From: an uncultured Prevotella sp.
GTDB lineage: Bacteria > Bacteroidota > Bacteroidia > Bacteroidales > Bacteroidaceae
Assembly: GCA_947174835.1 (NCBI GenBank)
Contig: CAMWKM010000004.1
Span: 1 to 47,255, forward strand
DNA: 47,255 nt
Direction: 5' to 3'
A program made the translations under genes and the position numbers. Shown one piece after another: positions 31,992 to 41,382 of this stretch; the first letter of the stretch is position 1, and each line of letters begins with the position of its first letter. Below the pieces are notes generated by a model. The model made no database searches and was not told where the DNA came from. It saw nothing but the letters and a program-made list of their open reading frames with translations.

Positions 31992-33320
31992 ATGACAATG
32001 AAAAAATATATGATTTTCCGCGCGGCTGTCGCAATTCTGCTTCCGAGCGTCATGATGACCTCCTGCAAATTTGAGGAAGACGACTATTTCCCCGAAAGCG
32101 CAGCACTGCGTATTGAGAAGACAGCAAAAGAGATAAAGGCTAAACTCTGCGCTCCGTCTGCCGACGGAGAATATGGCTGGGTCATGCAGACATTCGTGGC
32201 CGGCAACGACTCCTCCAAGTTTGAGGGCTTCAATCTCTTTGCCAAGTTCTACGAAAACGGTAAGGTGCTCCTTGCCAGCGACCACCGTTATCTCCGTGAC
32301 GGAAACGCCAACCAGTACACCGAATCAACTTCTCTCTATGAGATGCTTCAGGAAGAGGGTCCGGTTCTCGCCTTCAACTCGTGGAACGACGTGCTCACTC
32401 CGCTGTCTGATCCCGTCAGCCCGGCCAATGCTCCCGAAGCTTTGGTCAAGGACGGTGTGGGACTTGGCGGTGATAACAACTTTGTAGTCATGAGCTACAG
32501 CGACGATGTCATCCGCCTTCGCGGTGAACGCCACCGTGCCATGAGCCGTCTCATCCGCTGCGATCGCCCGTGGGAGCAGTACATTGCCGACGTAAAGGAA
32601 CTGAAAGCAAAGATTACCAGCACCCTGATGCCCGGCCATTACTACATCGTCAACGAGACAGACACGCTGTATATGAAGAATCTCCGTGGCGGTGCAACCG
32701 TCGTGGGTGACCGTCTCAACTATCCTGCAAACTATACAGAGAAAGCCCTTGTCTTCACTCCTACAGGTATTTCTATGGAGGGCGGCATTGATTTCGTCGT
32801 TACGGAAGACGAGACGAAGCTCGTTTCCGGTGACAGTCTCCAGATTGTAGCCATGTGGGATCAGTACATTGTCGACCGCACCACGATATGGAACATTGAC
32901 AAAGAGACCTATTCCGACGGCATGAAAACCGTAGTTGATCAGATCAACACGGAAATTAAAAAGCACAATACGGCCTGGAGTGTAGCAGAGATCGGTCTCG
33001 GAAAATCATCCGGTGCCAATACCGTCAAAGGTATTGTCATTACATTCTATACCAACGCAGCGAAGACAAAGACAAATACCGTAGGTATAGAAGTGACATC
33101 CGAGCGCGTCGGATTCGGTAAGATTGCGCTTTCCGTAGCAGACGCTCCGGTTGTCGACAAGAATATGCAGACCGTAGCAAAGAAAGCCGCCAATATGCCG
33201 GAACTTGCAAAAGCGTTCGCTACAGAGATAGCAGGAACATACGATATCACTCCCGATAACTATTTCATGCCTTCCGGAGCGACGTTTACTGACGGAAACA
33301 AAACCCTTGTGTTGAAATAA
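31992..33320 (+). CDS. DUF4302-family lipoprotein
   Basis: A 442-aa protein; ATG 31992 or the in-frame ATG 31998 can serve as start. Signal and lipobox are MMTSC. The mature part begins FEEDDYFPESAALRIEKTAKEIKAKLCAPSADGEYGWVMQTF, the opening of DUF4302 proteins, which are encoded near SusCD pairs and zinc metallohydrolases. Long strand-rich stretches follow and no catalytic motif is visible. It is likely a surface lipoprotein of the uptake complex. The gap to the metallohydrolase gene is 26 nt. Confidence 0.8.
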   Translation: MTMKKYMIFRAAVAILLPSVMMTSCKFEEDDYFPESAALRIEKTAKEIKAKLCAPSADGEYGWVMQTFVAGNDSSKFEGFNLFAKFYENGKVLLASDHRYLRDGNANQYTESTSLYEMLQEEGPVLAFNSWNDVLTPLSDPVSPANAPEALVKDGVGLGGDNNFVVMSYSDDVIRLRGERHRAMSRLIRCDRPWEQYIADVKELKAKITSTLMPGHYYIVNETDTLYMKNLRGGATVVGDRLNYPANYTEKALVFTPTGISMEGGIDFVVTEDETKLVSGDSLQIVAMWDQYIVDRTTIWNIDKETYSDGMKTVVDQINTEIKKHNTAWSVAEIGLGKSSGANTVKGIVITFYTNAAKTKTNTVGIEVTSERVGFGKIALSVADAPVVDKNMQTVAKKAANMPELAKAFATEIAGTYDITPDNYFMPSGATFTDGNKTLVLK

Positions 33321-33359
33321 ATTATAATTTCTATTTTCTATTAATTAATTTTTTAAACG

Positions 33360-36056
33360 ATGAAGAAAGTTTTACTTCTCGCTGCTGCCGTACTTACCAT
33401 CGGCACAGCAACAGCCCAACTTGGGCTGAACGGTACTTTCGGAAAGCCCGTAAGCAACGCTCTCCACAAAGTGCTTGATGCAGTCAAAATCGATTCTCAG
33501 GACATCCGTGAGGCTAAGACTGCCAAAGTTGCCCGTGTCGGTTCTACCGAAGAAATGAAGGCCGTGGCAAAAGACATTAAGCCTGCCTTCGAGGGTGTTG
33601 CCGCTCCCGTTAAGCAGATTTCTTTATCAGGAGAATTTGTCCTTGCTCCTGAAAAGGCAGAGTTTATGAAGAAAATTGCTGCAAAGGCTCCTGCCATGAT
33701 AGGCGAGAAATATAACGCCAAGTGTGCTGTCTACCAACAGGGGGGATGGTATTGGTCAAACCCTTACATCATGGAGACGTTCGCTTATGAATCGGAAGGT
33801 GTGGAATACGCTTATATGATAGACGTCATTCCTGACAATTTCTCTGGTTGGGGAGTTCCTGCGTCGTACACATACAAAGAAAATGGTGATGGTACAACTG
33901 CAATCACCATCGCTCCACAGTGGATGGGAACGGAGCAAAATCTTGACATTTTTTTCCTTGACTACTCTGACCTCAGAAATGGCGGTGACGGTACTGTCAA
34001 GATGACTCTTGCTGCCGATGGCAATATCACATTTGATAATCCAGGTCATGTCGTAGGATATTACGCTACTCCTGCAGAGGAAGGTTATGACATTCTTACA
34101 CAAGGAGAGCCTCCATTCGTTCCCGAAAACATTGCAGGTGCTGTTGAACAGTGCCAGCAGGTAACATATACACTTCCTGAGCCTGATACTTTTGTGTCAG
34201 AGGTTGTATATACAGGCAAGGGATATGATGCAGGCGAAAAGACCAATGCCACTTGGGAGATGCAAATGGGTAAGGCAAAGGATAATGTAAATGTTATCCG
34301 TGATCTTGTGCCAAGTGTTACTGAAGATACAGGCATTCCTACAGACGTAGAGTACACCGTAGAGGGCGACAAGATTATCATACAGCCACAGAAGGTCGGT
34401 ATGTATAAGAGTTACTACCTTTACATCTTCGACTGGGATAGTGAGGATGGCACAATCACCCTTACAAAGGACGCTCAGGGTCATATCACAACACCTGAGG
34501 ATCTTACTATCGTAATCGGTGCATTCGCCACAGATGCATATACATCAGACTACTCAAGCGATGACTATCTTGGTTATTGGACACGTACAGAGGGTGTTGT
34601 TTACTATGCTGAGGATCAGGAAATCCCCAACCCTGCACCCGAAGTAATGTACGAGCCTGGCTACACAGCACTCCACGTTGGTATCTCAGAGAATGGCTAT
34701 ACATTGTATAATACATTGACTATCCTTCCTGGATATGCTGAGATTCCATACCTTAACACAACTGTTGACGAGGCAACATCTTGGTCTTGGGAAGTTTGTG
34801 ATAGTATCTATGATGCCGAGACCAAAACCTATTCTGCAGGCACTCCTGTTACAGGCACTGGTAAAAACTTCTCTTTCCTAACAGAAGGATCTGCAGAGTT
34901 CGGTGCTCCTGTACTTACAGGCGCAAATGGTGAACTCGTTTCTGCTCCATACACATGGGGTATATCTGAAAATGGATTCCCCTATCAGACTGTCGGTGAC
35001 TATATCGGAAGCTACTCAAGCGCATCTGCCGGTCAGTACACTGCAAGCGTATGCAACCCTGCAAACAAATTAGCATATTACTCTGCTCTTGGAACTCCCG
35101 ATGTCAATGCAAATGGTCTGGACGTCTCTACTATCTACACATATCAAGGCAAGCCTGCCGCTCCTCTCTTCTTCACTGGTTTGAGCCTTCTTGTAAAAGA
35201 CTTCACTGCACAGGCCGATTTCAATCTTACTGCCCGTATTGTCAAGGCTACGCGTTCTGCTTCTGGCCGTACCACATTCGGTGAGACAATCGCTTATGCT
35301 GACGCTACAGCCGAGAACGTAAATACAATAAGCGGCAGCGCTCTTTCTTTCATCAACTTCAACGACATGTATGTGCTTGATGAGGATGAGATGAGCCAGA
35401 CAATCGACCACCTCTTCATTGACGAGAGCTTCGCAATTGTCTTTGATAACTGGAACAATGGCACATTCTCATGTATGCCTTATGGTGAGTACAACTACAA
35501 TGCTAACGGTTTCTCAAACATCTTGTTTGAGCAGGCTGCCGCACCTGGTTCTCTGTACTCTTTCACAAACAACTACGCACACCTTTGCGTCGGCTTCAAT
35601 GATGCAGCTTATGGTTACCTGCATACAACCTCTGCAACCAATTTCACTGCCCTTGCTGCCGGTGAGGAGTTCACTATCTCTGTTGATGATGCTATGCTCC
35701 ACAGCGTCAATGAGGCTGGTGAGTCATCAGCACGCGTATTCGCGAGCGATGATTGCCCCGAGTGGATCACCCTTAGCGTAGCCAATGTCAACGAGAAGGC
35801 TACGGCTTTCGACATCAAGGTTACTGTTGAGAAGAACGAAGGTGCAGCACGTGAGGCTAAGTTCTACATCTATCAGGAGGGTGCCAAGATTGATGTTACC
35901 GTCAGCCAGACTGGCGATAGCGATGTCAATACCGGCATCAATGGTGTAAACGCAGACAAGGCTTCTGCTCCCCGCTACAATGCAGCAGGCCAGCGCGTCA
36001 ACACCAATGCAAAGGGAATTGTCATCTCTAATGGCAAGAAGCAGATTGCAAAATAA
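33360..36056 (+). CDS. Large secreted protein with BACON-like and T9SS-type C-terminal tail
   Basis: An 898-aa protein with Sec signal MKKVLLLAAAVLTIGTATAQ. The central 600 residues are strand-rich and Tyr/Thr/Gly rich (YYTFNNY-type stretches), with no recognised catalytic motif. Near the C-terminus FASDDCPEWITLSV...KVTVEKNEGAAREAKFYIYQEGAKIDVTVSQTG has the pattern of a BACON or related Ig-like domain. The final segment YNAAGQRVNTNAKGIVISNGKKQIAK resembles Prevotella T9SS sorting tails. It is the last gene of the locus 1 operon and is followed by a terminator. Likely a secreted or surface binding protein. Confidence 0.75.
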   Translation: MKKVLLLAAAVLTIGTATAQLGLNGTFGKPVSNALHKVLDAVKIDSQDIREAKTAKVARVGSTEEMKAVAKDIKPAFEGVAAPVKQISLSGEFVLAPEKAEFMKKIAAKAPAMIGEKYNAKCAVYQQGGWYWSNPYIMETFAYESEGVEYAYMIDVIPDNFSGWGVPASYTYKENGDGTTAITIAPQWMGTEQNLDIFFLDYSDLRNGGDGTVKMTLAADGNITFDNPGHVVGYYATPAEEGYDILTQGEPPFVPENIAGAVEQCQQVTYTLPEPDTFVSEVVYTGKGYDAGEKTNATWEMQMGKAKDNVNVIRDLVPSVTEDTGIPTDVEYTVEGDKIIIQPQKVGMYKSYYLYIFDWDSEDGTITLTKDAQGHITTPEDLTIVIGAFATDAYTSDYSSDDYLGYWTRTEGVVYYAEDQEIPNPAPEVMYEPGYTALHVGISENGYTLYNTLTILPGYAEIPYLNTTVDEATSWSWEVCDSIYDAETKTYSAGTPVTGTGKNFSFLTEGSAEFGAPVLTGANGELVSAPYTWGISENGFPYQTVGDYIGSYSSASAGQYTASVCNPANKLAYYSALGTPDVNANGLDVSTIYTYQGKPAAPLFFTGLSLLVKDFTAQADFNLTARIVKATRSASGRTTFGETIAYADATAENVNTISGSALSFINFNDMYVLDEDEMSQTIDHLFIDESFAIVFDNWNNGTFSCMPYGEYNYNANGFSNILFEQAAAPGSLYSFTNNYAHLCVGFNDAAYGYLHTTSATNFTALAAGEEFTISVDDAMLHSVNEAGESSARVFASDDCPEWITLSVANVNEKATAFDIKVTVEKNEGAAREAKFYIYQEGAKIDVTVSQTGDSDVNTGINGVNADKASAPRYNAAGQRVNTNAKGIVISNGKKQIAK

Positions 36057-36095
36057 CAACCGACGGTATAGGTTTCCTATACTTGAACGATAACA

Positions 36096-36134
36096 AAAAG
36101 GTGGCAGGCTCCCGAAAAAAGCCTGTCACCTTTT
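36096..36134 (+). terminator. Terminator after locus 1
   Basis: AAAAGGTGGCAGGCT (36096-36110) pairs with AGCCTGTCACCTTTT (36120-36134) with one G-U pair; the 3' arm ends in T residues. It separates the susCD operon from the M6 protease gene. Confidence 0.7.
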
Positions 36135-36149
36135 ACCGCTTTTAATACT

Positions 36150-38402
36150 ATGATGGTAAAGAAAATCGTATCAATCCTATTCTTTCTTTCCGCCATGATG
36201 ACGGCAGATGCCGTTCCCATGTACCCCCATCCCGTGAAACTCACCCAACCTGACGGCACGGAGATAACGGTAGTAGGTCATGGCGACGAGTATTGCAACT
36301 ACCTTACTACTCAGGATGGCTACACCATCGTGAAGGACGAGGCCGGCTATTTCCGTTATGCGGAGTTGAAAGAGGAAAAACTTGTGGCCACAGACATCGT
36401 TGCCCACGAGCCGGGAATGCGCTCGGCCACGGAGACAACCTATCTGCTCAAAGCCGAAAAGCACCTCGCTCCGGCCAGAAACACCGACCTGAGACCTCTG
36501 CGCACCTTTGAGGGAACGGCATCGAGAAGTGTCGGACACACTGCCGACGACGGCCCTCTGCCGCTCATGCGTCCGAACTTCAACCTCGAAAACTTCCGCG
36601 GCCTGCTCATCCTTGCCAACTATAATGACTGCAAGTTCCGCATGGGCGACGACGGCATCAGGTATGTCTACGAAGGAATGATGAATGAAGAGAACTACAG
36701 GGGCTACAATGACGGTGCGTCGGGCTTCCAGTCTTGCACCGGTTCGCTGTATGATTACTTCAGCGATAACTCCTACGGAGTGTTCGCTCCGAAGTTCGAT
36801 ATTGTGGTTGTCAACGTCAACTACTCCATGTTCGACATGAAGGGCACCGAAAATACATACGCCATTGCCACTGCCGCAGCGCGGGCTGCCGATGCTGCCG
36901 GTGTCGATTTCTCGAAATATGATGCCGACAACGACGGCATGGTCGATATGTTCTACATTGTCTATCCCGGCTATGCCGCCAACTATTCCGGCAATGACTC
37001 CCGCCTGTTGCACGCTCATGCCACGTCGTTAGACTGGCGTAACGTGGTCATCGACGGCAAGCGCCTCGGTCGCTACGCCTGCTCCACGGAGTTGTACGGC
37101 TGGGAATCGCTCGGCCATACCATGCTCAACGGCATCGGCACGATATGCCATGAGTTCTCTCATGTGCTTGGCTACAGCGACCATTACGACACTCACTACA
37201 ACGGTTACGAGCAGCCCGGCGACTGGGACGTGATGGCCGGCGGCAGCTACAACGGCCTGTATGGCAGGACTCCCGCAGGCTACAATGCCTACGAGCGCCT
37301 CACCGGAGGCTTCCTCAATCCCATTGAAATCAGCGGCATGGCAGGCGAAGTGCTCTCGCTGAACGCTCTTGAGATGGAGGCAAGGGCCTATCGCATCAAC
37401 TCTATGCAGGAAAAAGTGTTCTTCCTGATAGAGAATCGTCAGCGCACGAAATGGGATGCCGCCCTTCCGGGCACGGGAATGTTGGTGTGGCGCGTGGACA
37501 GTACATCTACTGCTCCGTGGGACAACAACACCGTAAACGCAACCCAACGCTCGTATTTCAGGCTCGTGCGTGCCAACGGATGGAAGACCGACATGGCCGA
37601 TTCGCAGTCTGATCCCTTCCCGGGAAACACTAATGTGACGCTCATCACCAACACTTCCACGCCTGCCAACCTGAAGACACACGACGGATATAAGTCGCCC
37701 GTGGAGTTGCGCAACATCGTGCAGCAGTATGAGGTCGTCAGTTTCAAGGTCGTCGACCCCGATGCCGACAAGCAGATCCCGGAGGGCGCACTGTTCTATG
37801 AGAGCTTCAACGACTGCGCCGGCACAGGCGGCAATGATGGAATCTTCGATGCTACCATGTCGGCTTCGCGTCTCTTTACCGACAACGACGGCTGGACTAC
37901 GACCAAACCCTTCGGTGCTTTGGAGTGCGCCTTCTTCGGTTCGGCCACCCAAAACGGTGCCGCCACGACTCCGGCCCTTGAGCTTGAAGACGGAAAATCA
38001 TACACTTTATCCTTCAAGGTGGCTCCCTACGAGGGCGACGGAACGCGACTTGCCATAGCAGTCACCACCGGTGATGCCCTGATTGTCGACGATGCCGCAG
38101 CAGACAGTGAGCCGTCACAGACCGTGACGATGGACATGGAGGGTGGAAAATGGAACGAATGTAGCCTGACGCTGACAGGAACAGGCAAGTGCAACCTCCG
38201 TTTCCGCGGTGCCACAGGTCCGGTGAAGCGTTTCTTCCTCGACGAGGTTCTGCTCGTAGAGAAGATACCGACAGGCATCACGGAGCTTCCCGTCATGTCT
38301 CCTGCACAGCGCAACAACACCATCTACAACCTTTCCGGCCAGCGCGTAGGCAACGATTGGAAGGGCATCAGAATCGTAAACGGCAAGAAGACAATCAAGT
38401 AG
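36150..38402 (+). CDS. M6-type secreted metalloprotease with T9SS-type sorting tail
   Basis: A 750-aa protein; starts ATG 36150 or 36153. Signal peptide SILFFLSAMMTADA. The catalytic domain contains DADNDGMVDMFYIVYPG and HEFSHVLGYSDHYD (HExxH at 334-338, D344), the pattern of M6 (immune-inhibitor-A-like) zinc proteases. The conserved NFRGLLILANYND is also typical of the family. Residues about 540-690 form a jelly-roll accessory domain (LFYESFNDCAGTGGNDGIFD...). The last 30 residues, IYNLSGQRVGNDWKGIRIVNGKKTIK, are a T9SS-type sorting tail. It probably generates peptides for the adjacent import system. Confidence 0.88.
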   Translation: MMVKKIVSILFFLSAMMTADAVPMYPHPVKLTQPDGTEITVVGHGDEYCNYLTTQDGYTIVKDEAGYFRYAELKEEKLVATDIVAHEPGMRSATETTYLLKAEKHLAPARNTDLRPLRTFEGTASRSVGHTADDGPLPLMRPNFNLENFRGLLILANYNDCKFRMGDDGIRYVYEGMMNEENYRGYNDGASGFQSCTGSLYDYFSDNSYGVFAPKFDIVVVNVNYSMFDMKGTENTYAIATAAARAADAAGVDFSKYDADNDGMVDMFYIVYPGYAANYSGNDSRLLHAHATSLDWRNVVIDGKRLGRYACSTELYGWESLGHTMLNGIGTICHEFSHVLGYSDHYDTHYNGYEQPGDWDVMAGGSYNGLYGRTPAGYNAYERLTGGFLNPIEISGMAGEVLSLNALEMEARAYRINSMQEKVFFLIENRQRTKWDAALPGTGMLVWRVDSTSTAPWDNNTVNATQRSYFRLVRANGWKTDMADSQSDPFPGNTNVTLITNTSTPANLKTHDGYKSPVELRNIVQQYEVVSFKVVDPDADKQIPEGALFYESFNDCAGTGGNDGIFDATMSASRLFTDNDGWTTTKPFGALECAFFGSATQNGAATTPALELEDGKSYTLSFKVAPYEGDGTRLAIAVTTGDALIVDDAAADSEPSQTVTMDMEGGKWNECSLTLTGTGKCNLRFRGATGPVKRFFLDEVLLVEKIPTGITELPVMSPAQRNNTIYNLSGQRVGNDWKGIRIVNGKKTIK

Positions 38403-38508
38403 CAAGACATCATCTGCCGACAAAAAGACTTCAAAAGAGGGTATGCCGAAATACAGAAATACCGAATCATCCATTTTCAACCTGTAGAACTCGGCCTCTC
38501 GGAATACT

Positions 38509-38560
38509 AAGAAAAAGCCTTTCCTGCACTCTAAACAGAGTTAAGGAAAGGCTTTTTCTT
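38509..38560. terminator. Bidirectional terminator between convergent genes
   Basis: AAGAAAAAGCCTTTCCT (38509-38525) and AGGAAAGGCTTTTTCTT (38544-38560) form a perfect 17-bp stem with A- and T-rich ends on both sides, between the M6 gene and the convergent toxin-antitoxin pair. Confidence 0.85.
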
Positions 38561-38583
38561 GTTGTGTAATCCGAGGTTGATCC

Positions 38584-38769
38584 TTAATTCTGAAACATCG
38601 GATTCTCTGCTATCACTTGTTTGGCCGGTATCTTGCGTATTGTGTCGTTGGCATCACACACGACGACAGTCTGCCCTCTCAATGCTTTTTCTTGAAGCAT
38701 TCTTTTTTCTGCTATCTCCAAACCGTAACGCAGCTTCTCGTTAAACTCCTGTATCTCCTTATTTGACAT
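38584..38769 (-). CDS. Small protein overlapping the zeta-toxin gene; candidate partner or antitoxin
   Basis: A 61-aa product from ATG 38769 (MSNKEIQEFNEKLRYGLEIAEKRML...). The track's longer start at 38802 lies well inside the kinase gene. The first 30 residues are a charged amphipathic helix and the rest (GQTVVVCDANDTIRKIPAKQVI) a small mixed domain. It overlaps the kinase stop by 11 nt, so translation is coupled. Size and position fit an antitoxin, but the order (after the toxin) is reversed compared with classical epsilon-zeta systems. I do not recognise a family. Confidence 0.6.
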   Translation of the reverse strand: MSNKEIQEFNEKLRYGLEIAEKRMLQEKALRGQTVVVCDANDTIRKIPAKQVIAENPMFQN

Positions 38770-39334
38770 AACTTTGAATGATTGAATACAACATTTTTTC
38801 ATCTATTATCGTATCGGCATTTCTGCCACCGGAAGCAATTTGCTTACGCGGATTCTCGCTATTGTCGAAAATCACCCATGAGTCAACCTCATTCATAAAC
38901 AGACGAAAAAGATTGCTAATCCCTGCAATATATCTCCGTCTGATTATACTTTCGGGGATATTGTGACCACCATTCTCTACACGTTCTGCTACACGCTGAA
39001 TAGCCAACTCTGGGTTGCGCAGCCAGAAAAAAAGCAGTTTCACACTATATCCCTGCTTCTGTGCATTACGCACAAGATTTATATAGGATTTCGTTGCGAG
39101 TGTGGTTTCAATAGAAAAGGTTACATCTTTGCCTAACAATTCTTCTATACGCTGAAGCATCAGTCGGCCTGCTTCTATTGCAACGCTCTCTGGATTGAAC
39201 GGAGAAAGACCTCTTGCTATCTCATCAGCATTGACAAATTCCCTGCAATCAAGGATTTCAGGTAGTACGGTATAGGAGGCGGTCGTTTTTCCTGCACCAT
39301 TACAACCACTGATAATATATAGGTTCTTACTCAT
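38759..39334 (-). CDS. Zeta-toxin-like P-loop kinase
   Basis: A 191-aa protein. ISGCNGAGKTTASY is the Walker A loop at residues 8-21; FVNADEIA, FSIETTLATKSYI and RVAERVENGGHNIPESIIRRRY match the zeta-toxin pattern, in which the kinase phosphorylates UDP-N-acetylglucosamine. It could equally be a housekeeping AAA_33 kinase of another substrate. It overlaps the small downstream gene, which supports a two-gene module. Confidence 0.75.
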   Translation of the reverse strand: MSKNLYIISGCNGAGKTTASYTVLPEILDCREFVNADEIARGLSPFNPESVAIEAGRLMLQRIEELLGKDVTFSIETTLATKSYINLVRNAQKQGYSVKLLFFWLRNPELAIQRVAERVENGGHNIPESIIRRRYIAGISNLFRLFMNEVDSWVIFDNSENPRKQIASGGRNADTIIDEKMLYSIIQSYVK

Positions 39335-39497
39335 ATCGGCAGCGAAGTTACAAATAGTTTTTCAGACTTCAGGTATTCTTCCATTAAAAATGTGACTTTT
39401 TAACAAAACAGTCTTTATCAACTGCCTATTAACTATGATTGCCGATCAAGAAAGTATCTATGTCGACTGTTTCCAAGTGTGAATAGTCTTCTGTCGA

Positions 39498-39554
39498 GTT
39501 TGAAGCCTCCAAACGCATCGTTTGAAGCCTTCAAACCAACCGTTTGGAGGCTTC
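39498..39554. repeat. Nested inverted and direct repeats in a gene-free stretch
   Basis: GAAGCCTCCAAACG (39502-39515) and CGTTTGGAGGCTTC (39541-39554) are perfect inverted repeats. Between them GTTTGAAG (39520-39527) and CTTCAAAC (39529-39536) form a second dyad, and GTTTGAAGCCT is directly repeated at 39498 and 39520, 22 bp apart. Apart from this and the terminator at 39655, I see nothing in 39335-39720. Confidence 0.65.
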
Positions 39555-39654
39555 ATTCACCCCGTAATCAGCATCAATACATCGTTGCCTGTCTGACTAC
39601 CCCTGCGCATCTATGGCATCACGCATAAGTCTTTGGCCCTGACACAAAGAAAAA

Positions 39655-39685
39655 GAGGATGTGCCGACAACGACGGCACATCCTC
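39655..39685 (-). terminator. Terminator of the susC-2/susD-2 operon
   Basis: GAGGATGTGCCG (39655-39666) and CGGCACATCCTC (39674-39685) form a perfect 12-bp stem. On the minus strand it is followed by TTTTTCTTT, as expected for Rho-independent termination of the susD-2 transcript. Confidence 0.85.
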
Positions 39686-39720
39686 AAAATGCTGTAACTA
39701 AGCGTTATTGTAGCTTGGCT

Positions 39721-41355
39721 TTACTCGTTGGAATCACCAGAATCCTTGAATGCATCGTTGTAGTCAGTCTCGTTCTGAGGAATGACCCAAGTCCAGTTAG
39801 GATCGGATGCAGGAATCTTGATGGCGATAGGAGCGGCAGCAGTGCCACCGTTGGTCAGACCCTTACGGTCGATGTCCATGTTCCAACGCTTGTAGTCGCT
39901 GAATCCGAAACCTTCACCCCAAAGCTCCAGGGCACGGTAGTTGCGAATCTCCTTCCACAGGCTCTCACCGGTGAGCGAGCAGGTGTAGTCCGGATTACGA
40001 CCGGTGCCGGCGTTCAGTTCAACGAGAGCAGCCTGTGCAGCCGTGGGATTACTGAGGAAATAGTTAGCCTCTGCCTCGATAAGCACCATCTCGGAAGAGC
40101 GGATGAAAGGCAGGTATCCTACGCCCGGAGTGTCGAACACGCGGAACTTAAGTTGACCGCCAAGGTAAGAATAACCGGCATCGTATGCAGGATCACCTTC
40201 ACCGTAAGCGTCCATCTTTGCTATATAAGCATATACCTGTTCCCAAAGGTCATCGTTGCCCAGTCCGAGAATACCGTATGCAGTGTTCACATCTGCAGCG
40301 CTTGCAATGTTAATGCCGGGGAACTTGTCCTCAGTGAGGAACAGAGCCTTACGGGCATCGTTGTCGGGAATCTGTGTGTAGAGCTCTCTGTCCATAGAGC
40401 CTGCACCGTTAGGTGTATTGTTTGCATAGTAGCCGTTGCAGGCATACTGTGTGCCGTAGCTCCAGTACCACATGTTCTCAGAAGCATCACCATAGCTACC
40501 GAAGATCCACTCTGACGTGGGACGGCAGAAGCCTGCCCAGTAGTCGGTGTTGCTCATCAGAGGATAGCCGGCACGTGCGAGCTTAGCCTGCGTCAGGGCT
40601 GTATCGTAGTCTTCCTTGGCGAGTGCTGCACGGGCATAGACGGCATGAGCCACATTCTTGTTGGCAATCCACACCTCGCTCTTGTCTCTGTCGTCGTCGC
40701 TGCTTTCAAACAGTGCAATGGCCTCTTTGCAGTCCTCATAGATCTGCTCGTAAGCTTTGGCCATTGTGGAGAGTGCCAGTCCGCCAGTCGACTCGTCGAC
40801 ACGGAGCACAAGACCGTCGGCTGCACCGTTGTTGGAATCCTTCCAGCGCACGCAATAGTAGTGGAGAAGCTTCTCGAAAGCGTATGCACGATAGGTCAGT
40901 GCCGATGCCTTGTCGAAATTCTTCAGGCTCTCAGTACCCTCTGCACCGTCAATGTTGCATATAATACTGTTGGCCTGGCTTATTATATTATAGTAGTAGT
41001 TCCAAGGGTAGGCATCATACGTAGTATTGTTACGCAATGAATACTGCAAATTCATGATGGGTCCCCAACCGCTTGCGTAGTAATTATAGAAATAATCCTG
41101 ACTTGCATAGTTCTCGTAGAGGGCAATGATGCGGTTTTCACCTGCACATCCCTGAGAGTATGCATACTGTTGGGTTGACATCGTCTTGGCAATACCGTTG
41201 AGAGCCATGTATGCATTTTCAGCACTTCCCACAGCCGTTCCGGTAGATACGGATTCCGTCGGAACTGTGTCGAGATAGTCACTTGCACACGATGTCATCG
41301 TAAGAGCTGCAATAGCAAGACTTCCTACAAATATTTTATTCATATACTTTTTCAT
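39721..41355 (-). CDS. SusD/RagB-family substrate-binding lipoprotein (locus 2)
   Basis: A 544-aa lipoprotein (lipobox MTSC after KKYMNKIFVGSLAIAALT). Typical SusD features include YLDTVPTESVSTGTAVGS, FDKASALTYRAYAFEKLLHYYCVRW, EMVLIEAEANYFLSN and a C-terminal YRALELWGEGFGFSDYKRWNMDI. It is the lid of SusC-2, starting 27 nt after it. No enzyme gene accompanies this pair, so the substrate cannot be guessed. Confidence 0.95.
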   Translation of the reverse strand: MKKYMNKIFVGSLAIAALTMTSCASDYLDTVPTESVSTGTAVGSAENAYMALNGIAKTMSTQQYAYSQGCAGENRIIALYENYASQDYFYNYYASGWGPIMNLQYSLRNNTTYDAYPWNYYYNIISQANSIICNIDGAEGTESLKNFDKASALTYRAYAFEKLLHYYCVRWKDSNNGAADGLVLRVDESTGGLALSTMAKAYEQIYEDCKEAIALFESSDDDRDKSEVWIANKNVAHAVYARAALAKEDYDTALTQAKLARAGYPLMSNTDYWAGFCRPTSEWIFGSYGDASENMWYWSYGTQYACNGYYANNTPNGAGSMDRELYTQIPDNDARKALFLTEDKFPGINIASAADVNTAYGILGLGNDDLWEQVYAYIAKMDAYGEGDPAYDAGYSYLGGQLKFRVFDTPGVGYLPFIRSSEMVLIEAEANYFLSNPTAAQAALVELNAGTGRNPDYTCSLTGESLWKEIRNYRALELWGEGFGFSDYKRWNMDIDRKGLTNGGTAAAPIAIKIPASDPNWTWVIPQNETDYNDAFKDSGDSNE

Positions 41356-41382
41356 GTCGTTTCTATATTTTTAGATGATATC

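Noticed and set aside
36177-37952. 280-aa and 307-aa minus-strand ORFs
   Set aside because: Shadows of the M6 protease gene.
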